The position numbers and the translations under genes are program-made. Below the pieces are notes generated by a model. That model was not told the DNA's origin. It did not search any database and saw only the letters and a list, made by a program, of their open reading frames with translations. A DNA stretch of 40,057 nt from Nocardia takedensis NBRC 100417. Its GTDB lineage: Bacteria > Actinomycetota > Actinomycetes > Mycobacteriales > Mycobacteriaceae. Below are positions 7,072 through 15,104 of the stretch, one piece after another (within the stretch, counting starts at the first letter, position 1; each line of letters starts with the position of its first letter). The DNA is taken from NCBI RefSeq assembly GCF_000308695.1, contig NZ_BAGG01000058.1, positions 1-40,057 on the forward strand. Direction: 5' to 3'.

Positions 7072-9287
7072 GGGCCGCGCGCCGAGGGTGGGCGCTGATC
7101 GCGCTCGCCGTGCTGGCGGTGGTGCTGCTCGGGCCGGTGTTCGCACCCTACGCGCCGACCGCGACCTCGGGTCCGCCGTTCCGCCCGCCGAGCGCGCACC
7201 ATCTGCTCGGCACCGACGTGGTGGGCCGCGACGTGCTATCGCGGGTCCTGCACGGCGGGATCCCGCTGCTCTCGCTCGCCGGAGTGGCCTTGGCGGTCTC
7301 CTACGGTCTCGGGATCGGACTCGGACTGGCCGCGGGACTGCGTCGTCGGGCCGACCACTGGATCTCGCGCCCGGTCGACGCGATAGTCGTCGTGCCGTGG
7401 TTCCTGATGCTCGCGGTGATCGCGACCGCGTTCGGCGCGGGTCCGCTCGCGATCGTGATCACCGTCGCGCTGGCGTCGGTGCCCTGGATCATCCGCATCG
7501 TGCGCACCGCCGTGCTGGAAGTGGCCGCCACCGGCTACGTCGAATCCGCCCGCGCCCGCGGCGAACCGCTGTGGCGGTTGGCGCTGGTCGAGGTCCTGCC
7601 CGCGGTGCGACCGGTGCTGCTGGCCGACGCGGGCGTGCGGATCTCGATGACCGTCTCGATGGTCGCGGTGAGCGGATTCCTCGGACTCGGACTGCGTCCG
7701 CCTTCGGCGGACTGGGCGCTGATGATCACCGAGAACCGCCCGGGATTCGGCGCCCAACCGTGGTCGGTGCTCGCGCCCGCGCTGCTGATCATGGCACTGG
7801 TGGTGTCGGTCAACATGATCACCGACCGCACCCTCGCCGCGCCGCGACCGGTGCGGAACTGGTCCCCGACGCCGATGACGGGCGATCTCGGACTGCGCGT
7901 GGCGGACCTGTGGGTCGCCGACGCGGCGGGCGGGCCGCTGCTGGCCGACGTCTCGGTGTGCGTGCCGCGCGGCGCGGGATTGGCCGTGGTCGGACCGTCC
8001 GGGGCCGGCAAGAGCACTTTCGTCGCGGCCGTACTCGGCGCGCTCGCACCGGGACTGCGCGCGCGGGGCACGGTGGAAGTGGGGGTCGAGGCGGGAGCGC
8101 GCCGCACGGTCGGTTACGTCCCGCAGGACCCGGCGACCGGCCTGAATCCCGCGCTGCGCATCGGCACGGCGCTGGCCGAGATCACCCGCGCGCACGGCGG
8201 ATCCGGCGACCGGGTCGCGGCGGCGCTGGACCGGGTCGGACTGCCGACCGATCGCCGTTTCCGACGCCGCTTTCCGCACGAACTGTCCGGCGGTCAGCAG
8301 CAGCGGGTCCTGTTGGCGATGGCGCTGGCGGGCGAGCCCGCCGTACTGGTCCTCGACGAACCGACCACCGGACTCGACCCGCGCACGCGCACCGACCTGC
8401 TGGACACGCTGACGGACATCCGCCGAACCGCGCGCGTCACGCTGATCGTGGTCACCCACGACCTCGCGGCGCTCGCGCCGCTGGTGGACGCGGTACTCGA
8501 ACTCGACGCGGGCCGCGCGGTCGTTCGGGAGGTGAGTGAAACTGTCGCGCCGGCAACGTCATCGACCGATTCGACCGTGTGTGTCATCGATGGCGCGCCG
8601 GTCCTGACGGTGCGCGGGCTGACGGTCGGACACGGTCGCGGCAAGCGGTTCCGGCCGATCGCGACCGACCTGGACTGGACACTGCGACCGGGGGAGTGCC
8701 TGGCGCTGACCGGACGTTCCGGCGCGGGCAAGACCACGGTGGCGCGCGCGCTGGCCGGACTGCACCCGGTCGAGCGGGGAACCGTCGAACTCGACGGTCG
8801 GGCCGTGGACCCGCGGGTCGACCGGCGCACCCTCGCGCAGCGGCGCGCGATCCAACTGGTCTTCCAGAATCCGGCCACCTCGCTGCATCCCGCGTACCGG
8901 GTGGGCGTCCAGATCGCCCGGCCGCTGCGACTGCTGCGCGGTATGGACGCCGACGCGGCGGCCCGGGAGACCGAGCGACTGTTCGCGGCGGTGGGCCTGG
9001 AAACCGCTCTGGCGCGGCGTCGTCCGGACCAGCTTTCCGGCGGTCAGCAGCAGCGGGTGGCCGTGGCCAGGGCGCTCGCGGCCGGACCGCGGGTGCTGAT
9101 CTGCGACGAGATCACCGCCTCGCTGGACGCCCGCTCGCGCGAGGCGGTGCTGGAACTGCTCGGCGACCTGCGCCGAGATGGACTGGCGCTGCTGGTGATC
9201 AGCCACCAGCAGGTGGTGTTGGACCGGCTCGCCGACCGGGTGCTGGCCCTGGATGACGCGTTCGAGACGGTGTTGGCCGGACAGTGA
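7068..9287 (+). CDS. Fused ABC permease (DppC type) with two ATP-binding domains (DppD-DppF type)
   Basis: One 739-codon frame with no internal stop supplies the second permease and both ATPases of the importer. Residues about 1-265: DppC-like permease with HHLLGTDVVGRDVLSRVL and coupling loop YVESARARGEPLWRL. Residues about 275-500: first ATPase with GPSGAGKST, LSGGQQQR, LVLDEPTTGLD and VTHD. Residues about 515-739: second ATPase with TGRSGAGKTT, LSGGQQQR, ICDEITASLD and ISHQQ. The junction has an in-frame ATG (7875, residue 270), so internal initiation of a separate ATPase pair is possible, but I see no clear ribosome-binding site there. Permease-ATPase fusions are known in actinobacterial Dpp/Nik systems; the triple arrangement is less usual. 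Start GTG overlaps the previous stop. Confidence 0.85.
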   Translation: MRAARRGWALIALAVLAVVLLGPVFAPYAPTATSGPPFRPPSAHHLLGTDVVGRDVLSRVLHGGIPLLSLAGVALAVSYGLGIGLGLAAGLRRRADHWISRPVDAIVVVPWFLMLAVIATAFGAGPLAIVITVALASVPWIIRIVRTAVLEVAATGYVESARARGEPLWRLALVEVLPAVRPVLLADAGVRISMTVSMVAVSGFLGLGLRPPSADWALMITENRPGFGAQPWSVLAPALLIMALVVSVNMITDRTLAAPRPVRNWSPTPMTGDLGLRVADLWVADAAGGPLLADVSVCVPRGAGLAVVGPSGAGKSTFVAAVLGALAPGLRARGTVEVGVEAGARRTVGYVPQDPATGLNPALRIGTALAEITRAHGGSGDRVAAALDRVGLPTDRRFRRRFPHELSGGQQQRVLLAMALAGEPAVLVLDEPTTGLDPRTRTDLLDTLTDIRRTARVTLIVVTHDLAALAPLVDAVLELDAGRAVVREVSETVAPATSSTDSTVCVIDGAPVLTVRGLTVGHGRGKRFRPIATDLDWTLRPGECLALTGRSGAGKTTVARALAGLHPVERGTVELDGRAVDPRVDRRTLAQRRAIQLVFQNPATSLHPAYRVGVQIARPLRLLRGMDADAAARETERLFAAVGLETALARRRPDQLSGGQQQRVAVARALAAGPRVLICDEITASLDARSREAVLELLGDLRRDGLALLVISHQQVVLDRLADRVLALDDAFETVLAGQ

Positions 9288-9351
9288 CAGTGCGCGCGGT
9301 GTCGGCGCACGTAGACGCCACCGCGCGCGCTCGGATGCGTACAGTGCAGAT

Positions 9352-9909
9352 ATGCCCGAAGCGCATCCCACACCAGTGGTGCGTGTCGAAGCGGCCGCAA
9401 CCGATACCGACCTGCTCTCGCTCGCCGCACAACTGTGTTTCTCCCTGTACTCGACCTCCCGCGCGATGACGGCCGCCTACCGGCCCTACCTGGACGCGAT
9501 GGAGGTCACCTATCCGCAGTACCTCGCCCTGCTCGCGCTATGGGAGCGCCCGGGGATGACGATGAAGGAACTGGGCGAGCAACTACACCTGGACTACGGC
9601 ACCGTCTCCCCGCTGATCCAGCGCCTGCAAGCCCGCGGCCTGGTCGACTCCGTGCGCAGCACCACCGATCGTCGGGCGGTGGAACTGTGCGCCACCGAAG
9701 CCGGTCGGGCGTTGCAGGATCGGGCCAAGGACATGATCGACGGCGTGATCGGCGCCCTCGACTGGCCGGTGGAAACCATCGTGGCGCTCCGTGACCAGGT
9801 CAACACCCTGGGCGCGCGGCTCGAGGCGATCGCGGCCGACCGCTGCGGTGACGCGGATTCGGCGACCGTGGGATCGGCCACAGTCGCGCAATCGGATTCG
9901 ATGCGTTAG
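9352..9909 (+). CDS. ohrR: OhrR-like organic-hydroperoxide-sensing MarR regulator
   Basis: DNA-binding repressor that senses organic hydroperoxides through one cysteine. The N-terminal half strongly resembles OhrR: QLCFSLYSTSRAM with sensor Cys29, then Y43 in AYRPYLD and Y54 in TYPQYLALLALWE, matching the cysteine and the two tyrosines that hydrogen-bond it in characterised OhrR. The winged helix covers about residues 65-120 (MTMKELGEQL, DYGTVSPLIQRLQARGLV, STTDRRAVEL). There is no Shine-Dalgarno sequence; a -10-like TACAGT at 9340-9345 puts transcription start at the ATG, so a leaderless mRNA is likely. The usual partner gene ohr is not in the window. A strong hairpin follows the stop. Confidence 0.8.
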   Translation: MPEAHPTPVVRVEAAATDTDLLSLAAQLCFSLYSTSRAMTAAYRPYLDAMEVTYPQYLALLALWERPGMTMKELGEQLHLDYGTVSPLIQRLQARGLVDSVRSTTDRRAVELCATEAGRALQDRAKDMIDGVIGALDWPVETIVALRDQVNTLGARLEAIAADRCGDADSATVGSATVAQSDSMR

Positions 9910-9912
9910 CCC

Positions 9913-9951
9913 CGGCGCACGGTGGTACTCCCCGGGAGACACCGTGCGCCG
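9913..9951 (+). terminator. Strong hairpin after the OhrR-like gene
   Basis: CGGCGCACGGTG (9913-9924) and CACCGTGCGCCG (9940-9951) form a perfect 12-bp stem with a 15-nt loop, starting 4 nt after the stop codon. There is no T-tract. It probably insulates the regulator from the gene that starts at 9973. Confidence 0.6.
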
Positions 9952-9972
9952 ACGATGGGAGGGCTTCCGCCG

Positions 9973-10455
9973 ATGCGAGCCGGCCGAAGTACGGTGCGTG
10001 CGGTGCTGCCGTCCAAGGACGAGCTGCTCGCCGCGCTGCGCGGACACTATCTGCTCGGTCCGCTGTGCGCGCAGGCGTACGGGCTGGCCGAGCTGCACCG
10101 GCAGCGCCGCGAGCGGCCCGGGGACACCGAGGAGATCGATTACCTGCGCGCCGAACTCCGGGCCGAGATCGATGACTGGGCGCGCTCGGCGCTGCCCGAG
10201 CCGCGCCCCGACGCGCGGGTGCTGCCGGAGAGCTTCGGCGTCGTCGTGGACCGGATGGCGGCGGCCTCCTCGCTGGCCTTCCACCTGCTCATGACCACCG
10301 ATCCCGCCGGAGACGCGATGCACGCGGCCTGGACCCGGCTCGCCGAACTCGAGATCGCCTACGGTGAACTCTCCGATGCCCTCGAGGCCGGGTACCGCCG
10401 GTTGCCCGCACCCGTACCCGCACCTGACATACCCGAAACAAGCGGTCCCCGTTGA
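9973..10455 (+). CDS. DUF4254-like hypothetical protein
   Basis: A 160-aa soluble, mostly helical protein. The opening LPSKDELLAALRG, the following AYGLAELHRQR and the C-terminal WTRLAELEIAYGELSDALEAG resemble actinobacterial DUF4254 proteins as I recall them; their function is unknown. ATG 9973 is chosen because GGGAGGG at 9957-9963 lies 9 nt upstream; a GTG about ten codons downstream, nearer the conserved region, is possible. It stands alone between the hairpin after the OhrR-like gene and the acyl-CoA dehydrogenase. Confidence 0.6.
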   Translation: MRAGRSTVRAVLPSKDELLAALRGHYLLGPLCAQAYGLAELHRQRRERPGDTEEIDYLRAELRAEIDDWARSALPEPRPDARVLPESFGVVVDRMAAASSLAFHLLMTTDPAGDAMHAAWTRLAELEIAYGELSDALEAGYRRLPAPVPAPDIPETSGPR

Positions 10456-10528
10456 CGACCCGCGCGCGGTAACGTACCCGGGGTGTTTCCGGGTGCGCCC
10501 GGATAGGTTTGTCGCGAGAGGATTGCCC

Positions 10529-12325
10529 GTGCGTTCCCAGTTGATCTCCCGCCGGGATCTGGACTTTCTGTTGTACGAATGGCTGCGGGTGGAGGAACTG
10601 ACCGCGCGGCCGCGCTTCGGGGAGCACTCGCGCCAGACCTTCGACGGTTTCCTGGACCTGTGCGAGGACATGGCGGTGCGCCACTTCGCCCCGCACAACA
10701 AGCGCAACGACCGCGACGAACCGAGTTTCGACGGACAGCGGGTGACGGTGATCCCCGAGGTCAAGGCCGCGATCGAGGCGTTCGCCAAGGCCGATCTGCT
10801 CACCGCCGCGCTCGATGAGCGTTTCGGCGGAATGCAGTTGCCCACCACCGTGGAATCGGCCGGGCTGTGCTGGTTCCAGGCCGCCAACGCGGGAACCATG
10901 GCCTACCTGTTCCTGACCATCAGCGCCGCGAACCTGCTCATCGCCCACGGTGACGAGCAGCAGGTCGAACGGTTCGCCGGCCCCATGATCGAGGGCCGTT
11001 TCAGCGGCACCATGTGCCTGTCGGAACCGCAGGCGGGGTCCTCGCTGGCCGATATCGTCACCCGCGCCGAACCGCGTGCTGACGGCACGTACCGGATCTT
11101 CGGCTCGAAGATGTGGATCTCCGGCGGCGATCACGAGCTGACCGAGAACATCGTGCACCTGGTGCTGGCCAAGATCCCGGGCGGGCCGCCGGGAACCAAG
11201 GGCATCTCGCTGTTCCTGGTGCCCAAACACCTGCTCGCCGAGGACGGTTCGCTCGCCGAGCGCAACGACGTCGCCACGGCCGGACTCAACCACAAGATGG
11301 GCTATCGCGGGACGACCAACGCGGCGTTGAACTTCGGCGAGGGCGCGCACACCCCGGGCGGGGAGGCGGGCGCGATCGGCTATCTGATCGGCGAGCCGCA
11401 TCGCGGGCTGTCCTACATGTTCCACATGATGAACGAGGCGCGGCTCGGGGTCGGGCTGGGCGCGACCGCGCTGGGCTACACCGGCTACCTCAAGGCCCTC
11501 GACTACGCCCGCGACCGCGCGCAGGGCAGGCCGCTGGGTTCGAAAGACGCCGCCGCGCCGCAGGTTCCGATCATCGCGCACGCCGACGTGAAGCGGATGC
11601 TGCTGGCCCAGAAGTCCTACGTCGAGGGCGCGCTGGCGCTGCTGCTGTGGTGCAACCGGCTGGTCGATCTGAAGCAGACCGCCGACGATCCGCAGGACGC
11701 GCGCCGCCACGGCATGCTGCTCGAGATCCTGACCGGCGTGGCCAAGAGTTGGCCCTCGCAGTGGTGCCTGGAGGCCAACAGCCTGGCCATGCAGGTGCAC
11801 GGCGGCTACGGCTACACCCGCGAATACGATCTCGAACAGCACTACCGCGACAACCGCCTCAATCCGATCCACGAGGGCACCCACGGCATCCAGGGGCTGG
11901 ATCTGCTGGGGCGCAAGGTGGTTCAGCACAACGGCGCGAATCTCGGCGCGCTCGCGGAGGTGGTGGGCGCGACGATCGCGCGCGCGAAGGGCGCGGGCGG
12001 CGAGCTCGCCGAGCACGGCGCGGCGCTCGAGGCGGTCTGGAACCGGGTGCTCACCGTGACCGCGTCGATGTTCGCGGCGGGCGACCCGGTGGCGGCGATG
12101 GCCAATTCCACGATCTACCTCGAGGCGTTCGGCCACACCGTGATCGCCTGGATCTGGCTCGAGCAGGCCCTCGCCGCGCACGGCCGCGAGGGCGACTTCT
12201 ACGAAGGCAAACGCGCGGCGACCCGCTACTTCTACCGCTACGAACTGCCCAGGACCGGACCGCAGTTGGACCTGCTGGCATCGCTGGACCGCACCACCTT
12301 GGAGATGGACGAGAACTGGTTCTGA
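10529..12325 (+). CDS. Acyl-CoA dehydrogenase, long C-terminally extended (DmdC-like) type
   Basis: FAD enzyme that introduces an alpha,beta double bond into an acyl-CoA. 598 aa, longer than the classical 380-aa enzymes. It has the N-terminal alpha domain, a middle beta domain with MCLSEPQAGSSLADI and SKMWISGGDH, and the C-terminal helical domain with QVHGGYGYTREYDLEQHYRDNRLNPIHEGT, followed by an extra domain of about 130 residues. The glutamate in IHEGT is at the usual catalytic-base position. The layout matches 3-methylmercaptopropionyl-CoA dehydrogenase (DmdC) and related broad acyl-CoA dehydrogenases, but the substrate cannot be assigned. The GTG at 10529 is preceded by GAGAGGA (10516-10522) at 6-nt spacing. 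Confidence 0.88.
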   Translation: MRSQLISRRDLDFLLYEWLRVEELTARPRFGEHSRQTFDGFLDLCEDMAVRHFAPHNKRNDRDEPSFDGQRVTVIPEVKAAIEAFAKADLLTAALDERFGGMQLPTTVESAGLCWFQAANAGTMAYLFLTISAANLLIAHGDEQQVERFAGPMIEGRFSGTMCLSEPQAGSSLADIVTRAEPRADGTYRIFGSKMWISGGDHELTENIVHLVLAKIPGGPPGTKGISLFLVPKHLLAEDGSLAERNDVATAGLNHKMGYRGTTNAALNFGEGAHTPGGEAGAIGYLIGEPHRGLSYMFHMMNEARLGVGLGATALGYTGYLKALDYARDRAQGRPLGSKDAAAPQVPIIAHADVKRMLLAQKSYVEGALALLLWCNRLVDLKQTADDPQDARRHGMLLEILTGVAKSWPSQWCLEANSLAMQVHGGYGYTREYDLEQHYRDNRLNPIHEGTHGIQGLDLLGRKVVQHNGANLGALAEVVGATIARAKGAGGELAEHGAALEAVWNRVLTVTASMFAAGDPVAAMANSTIYLEAFGHTVIAWIWLEQALAAHGREGDFYEGKRAATRYFYRYELPRTGPQLDLLASLDRTTLEMDENWF

Positions 12326-12654
12326 GCCGTCGCCGGATCAGCGCGTCCGACCGGCCCGGGCGGCGCCGTGATCTCGACCGCGGACCCGGCGTAGGGAGAA
12401 CGGTCACCGAAGGCATCCGGCCGTGGTAGGAGCACCGCGCATCGGCCGAGGTCGCGACCGCGGGCGCCGCGCTCGGCGGTATTCGAATCGTCGTGATCGG
12501 AAAGCGCGGGCAGTCGCACCGGTGGCGTATATCGCCTCCGTCGAGCCATCGGCGCAGGTCGCGTGGCCGGTCCGCCGGCGCGATAACGTCCCCTGATTTG
12601 CCAGTCGGTAGCGGCGGGATTCGGGGTGCTCCCGCGCGACTACCGTCACTGTTC
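12326..12654. other. Gene-free interval upstream of the GntR operon
   Basis: 329 bp with no convincing gene: open frames here lack ribosome-binding sites and recognisable domains. Near its right end a -10-like TACCGT (12641-12646) would start transcription at about the ATG at 12655. No clear -35 and no perfect dyad long enough to call a GntR operator were found by eye. Confidence 0.4.
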
Positions 12655-13440
12655 ATGCAGGTCGAGGACCGACAGGGTGATGACAAGGCGGTGGAATCCG
12701 CGTCCGTTCGGCCCCTGCGCGCCGATCAGGCGCGGCGGGTGGCCGATCTGCTGCGCCACCAGATCCACGCGGGCGCCTTCGACGAGGGCATCCCGGGCGA
12801 ACAGCAGTTGGCCGCCGAACACGACGCCTCGCGCAACACGGTGCGCGAGGCGCTGGCGCTGCTGCGCGACGAGGGCCTCATCGACCGCGTCCCCAAACGC
12901 GGCACCCGCGTAGCAACCCGCAAATACGACCACGGCCTGGACGCGCTGCTCGGCCTCCAGGAGACCCTCAAGGGACACGGCACCGTCCGCAACGAGGTGC
13001 GCGCGGCCCGGCACATCACCGCGCCGCCCGCCGTGGCGCGCCGACTCGGCCTCGCGCCGGGGGAACGCGTGGTCTACCTCGAGCGGTTGCGCTACCTGGC
13101 CGAGATGCCGCTGAGCCTGGACCTGACCTATCTGGCCCCCGATATCGGCGCCGAGGTCCTGACCCACGACTTGGAGAACACCGACATCTTCGTCCTGCTC
13201 GAACAGATCGCGGGCCGTGCGCTCGGCTCGGCCGATCTGGCCCTCGAGGCGGTGCCCGCCGACCCGCACACCGCCTCCACCCTCGACGTCCCCGAGGGCG
13301 CGCCCCTGCTCATGCTGGAGCGCCTGACCCGACTCGACGACGGCCGTCCGGTCGACCTCGAGTACATCCGCATGCGCGGGGACCGCATCACCATGCGCGG
13401 CAGCCTGACCCGCGCGACCCCCGAATGGAAGGTCCTGTAG
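12655..13440 (+). CDS. GntR-family regulator with UTRA ligand domain (HutC/FarR subfamily)
   Basis: Ligand-responsive repressor, 261 aa. The winged helix lies at about residues 22-83 (ADLLRHQIHAGAF, GEQQLAAEHDASRNTVREAL, GLIDRVPKRGTRVA). The UTRA domain follows (APGERVVYLERLRYL, PLSLDLTYL, VPEGAPLLMLERLTRLDDGRPVDLEYIRMRGDR). It is the first gene of the ferredoxin/ABC/flavoprotein unit: its TAG at 13438-13440 abuts the next ATG with no gap, so it probably controls that unit in response to the transported compound. ATG 12655 is chosen as the first methionine close to the domain; there is no Shine-Dalgarno sequence, so leaderless initiation from TACCGT is likely. Confidence 0.88.
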   Translation: MQVEDRQGDDKAVESASVRPLRADQARRVADLLRHQIHAGAFDEGIPGEQQLAAEHDASRNTVREALALLRDEGLIDRVPKRGTRVATRKYDHGLDALLGLQETLKGHGTVRNEVRAARHITAPPAVARRLGLAPGERVVYLERLRYLAEMPLSLDLTYLAPDIGAEVLTHDLENTDIFVLLEQIAGRALGSADLALEAVPADPHTASTLDVPEGAPLLMLERLTRLDDGRPVDLEYIRMRGDRITMRGSLTRATPEWKVL

Positions 13441-13668
13441 ATGGCACTGGCGAACCAGCGAGCCGACATTCCCGTCACCATCGACGAATCGCTGTGCATC
13501 CAGGGATGCACCCTGTGCGTGGAGATCTGCCCCCTGGACTCCCTGGCGATCAACCCCGACAACGGCAAGGCGTTCATGCACGTGGACGAGTGCTGGTACT
13601 GCGGCCCGTGCGCCGCGCGCTGTCCCACCGGCGCGGTCACCGTCAACATGCCCTATCTGCTCCGCTGA
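13441..13668 (+). CDS. 2x[4Fe-4S] ferredoxin, AprB-like
   Basis: Small electron carrier, 75 aa, with eight cysteines in two clusters: C19-x3-C23-x2-C26-x3-C30-P and C51-x2-C54-x2-C57-x3-C61-P. The second, CWYCGPCAARCP, resembles the CWECYxCVKxCP motif of the APS reductase beta subunit AprB. The first has one extra residue between its first two cysteines compared with standard ferredoxins. It starts immediately after the GntR stop and lies in one operon with an AprA-like flavoprotein (16692-19379), so it probably accepts or donates electrons to that enzyme. It lacks the long C-terminal wrap of true AprB. Confidence 0.88.
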   Translation: MALANQRADIPVTIDESLCIQGCTLCVEICPLDSLAINPDNGKAFMHVDECWYCGPCAARCPTGAVTVNMPYLLR

Positions 13669-13685
13669 CAATTCTGGAAGTTCCG

Positions 13686-15104
13686 ATGAAACGCCTCGTT
13701 CCGCTCGTCCTCGCCGCCGCGCTCGCCCTGGCCGGTTGCTCGCTGGACAATTCCGACGACACGCCCGCGGGCACCGTGAAGGTGGTGGTGGGCTACCAGT
13801 CCAAGACCATCAACACCGTGACCGCGGGCACCCTGCTGCGCGCCCAGGGTTACCTCGAGCAACGTCTGCAACGCCTCACCGACGCGGGCGGCGCGAAGTA
13901 TCAGGTGGAGTGGCAGGACTACGACACCGGCGCGCCGATCACCGCGCAGATGGTGGCCGAGAAGATCGATATCGGCTCGATGGGCGACTACCCGCTGCTC
14001 ATCAACGGCTCGCGCACCCAGGCCAACGAGCGCACGAAGACCGCGTTGGTCTCGGTGACGGGATACAACCCCAGGGGCGCGTTGAACATGGTGGTGGTCG
14101 CGCCGGATTCGCCCGCCGACGGTCTCGAGGACTTGAACGGTCAGAAGATCTCGGCCAGTGTCGGTTCCGCCGGACACGGCACGCTGGTGCAGGCGCTGAC
14201 CCGCGCGGGCATCGACCCCGCCAAGCAGGTGGAGGTGCTCAATCAGCAACCGCAGGTGGGGGCTTCGGCACTGGAATCGCATCAGGTGGCGGCGCTGTCG
14301 CAGTTCGTGGCCTGGCCAGGTCTGCTGGTGTTCCAGAACAAGGGCCGCCTGCTCTACGACGGCGCGGAACTGAACGTGCCCACCTTCCACGGCGTGGTCG
14401 CCCGCAGGTCCTACAGCGCCGAACATCCCGAGGTGCTCGAGGCGTTCCTGGCGGCCCAACTCGACGCGACCGCGTTCCTCAACGACAAGCCGTTCGAGGC
14501 GGCGCGGATCGTGGCCGAGGGGTCGGGGCTGCCCCAGGAGGTCGTCTACCTCTACAACGGTCCCGGCGGCACCTCCTTCGACGTCACCCTCAAGCCGAGT
14601 CTGCTCGCGGCGCTGAAAGGCGATGTGCCGTACCTGAAGTCGATCGGCGACTTCGCCGACCTGGACATCGACGGATTCGTCGACGACGGTCCGCTGCGCA
14701 CCGTCTACGCCGAACAGGGCGTCGGGAACTACGACACCGCGCTGGCGAGCACGACCAACCCGAGTCGGGTCGCGGGGACCGATCCGGTGTGCGAGCGTCC
14801 GGTCGGCCCGGCCGCGGGCGAACTGTGGCTCGAGGGCGCGGACCGTCCGCGGCCCGCCGCCGACGCCACCTGCCTGCTGCGCGCGGTGCAGGCCGCGACC
14901 GCGCGGGGCGAGAAGGTCAGAGCCGCCTACATCCCGGACGCCGAACTCGGCACCCGCTGGTTCGCCGACAAGGCGATCTGGCTGCGCGAGGGCGCGACTT
15001 TCCTGCCCTTCACCACCCAGGCCGCGGCGCAGCGCTACCGGCAGACCCATCCCGAGGCCGCGGTCGTCGACTACGCCCGCGCCGTCGCGGAAGTCCGTGG
15101 ATGA
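13686..15104 (+). CDS. ABC transporter substrate-binding lipoprotein (SsuA/TauA/NMT1 type) with NosL-like C-terminal domain
   Basis: Extracytoplasmic binding protein of the unit, 472 aa, about 130-150 longer than usual SsuA/TauA proteins. Lipobox LAGC with C18. The binding fold covers about residues 30-345 (VVVGYQSKTINTV, MVAEKIDIGSMGDYPLL, EVLEAFLAAQLDATAFL). The extension, about 365-472, includes AAYIPDAELGTRWFADKAIW and FLPFTTQAAAQRYRQTHPEA. This resembles NosL copper-binding lipoproteins in the part with the region before the conserved iPF motif and the helix after it, but the NosL CxxCGM-type motif is not intact; two cysteines remain. The substrate is inferred to be a sulfonate-like or other small organic anion. 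ATG 13686 follows GGAAG; the stop overlaps the permease ATG. Confidence 0.82.
   Translation: MKRLVPLVLAAALALAGCSLDNSDDTPAGTVKVVVGYQSKTINTVTAGTLLRAQGYLEQRLQRLTDAGGAKYQVEWQDYDTGAPITAQMVAEKIDIGSMGDYPLLINGSRTQANERTKTALVSVTGYNPRGALNMVVVAPDSPADGLEDLNGQKISASVGSAGHGTLVQALTRAGIDPAKQVEVLNQQPQVGASALESHQVAALSQFVAWPGLLVFQNKGRLLYDGAELNVPTFHGVVARRSYSAEHPEVLEAFLAAQLDATAFLNDKPFEAARIVAEGSGLPQEVVYLYNGPGGTSFDVTLKPSLLAALKGDVPYLKSIGDFADLDIDGFVDDGPLRTVYAEQGVGNYDTALASTTNPSRVAGTDPVCERPVGPAAGELWLEGADRPRPAADATCLLRAVQAATARGEKVRAAYIPDAELGTRWFADKAIWLREGATFLPFTTQAAAQRYRQTHPEAAVVDYARAVAEVRG

Noticed and set aside
10289..12181. Antisense 630-codon frame over the acyl-CoA dehydrogenase
   Set aside because: Mirror of a strongly coding gene, with His/Arg-rich composition and no family resemblance.
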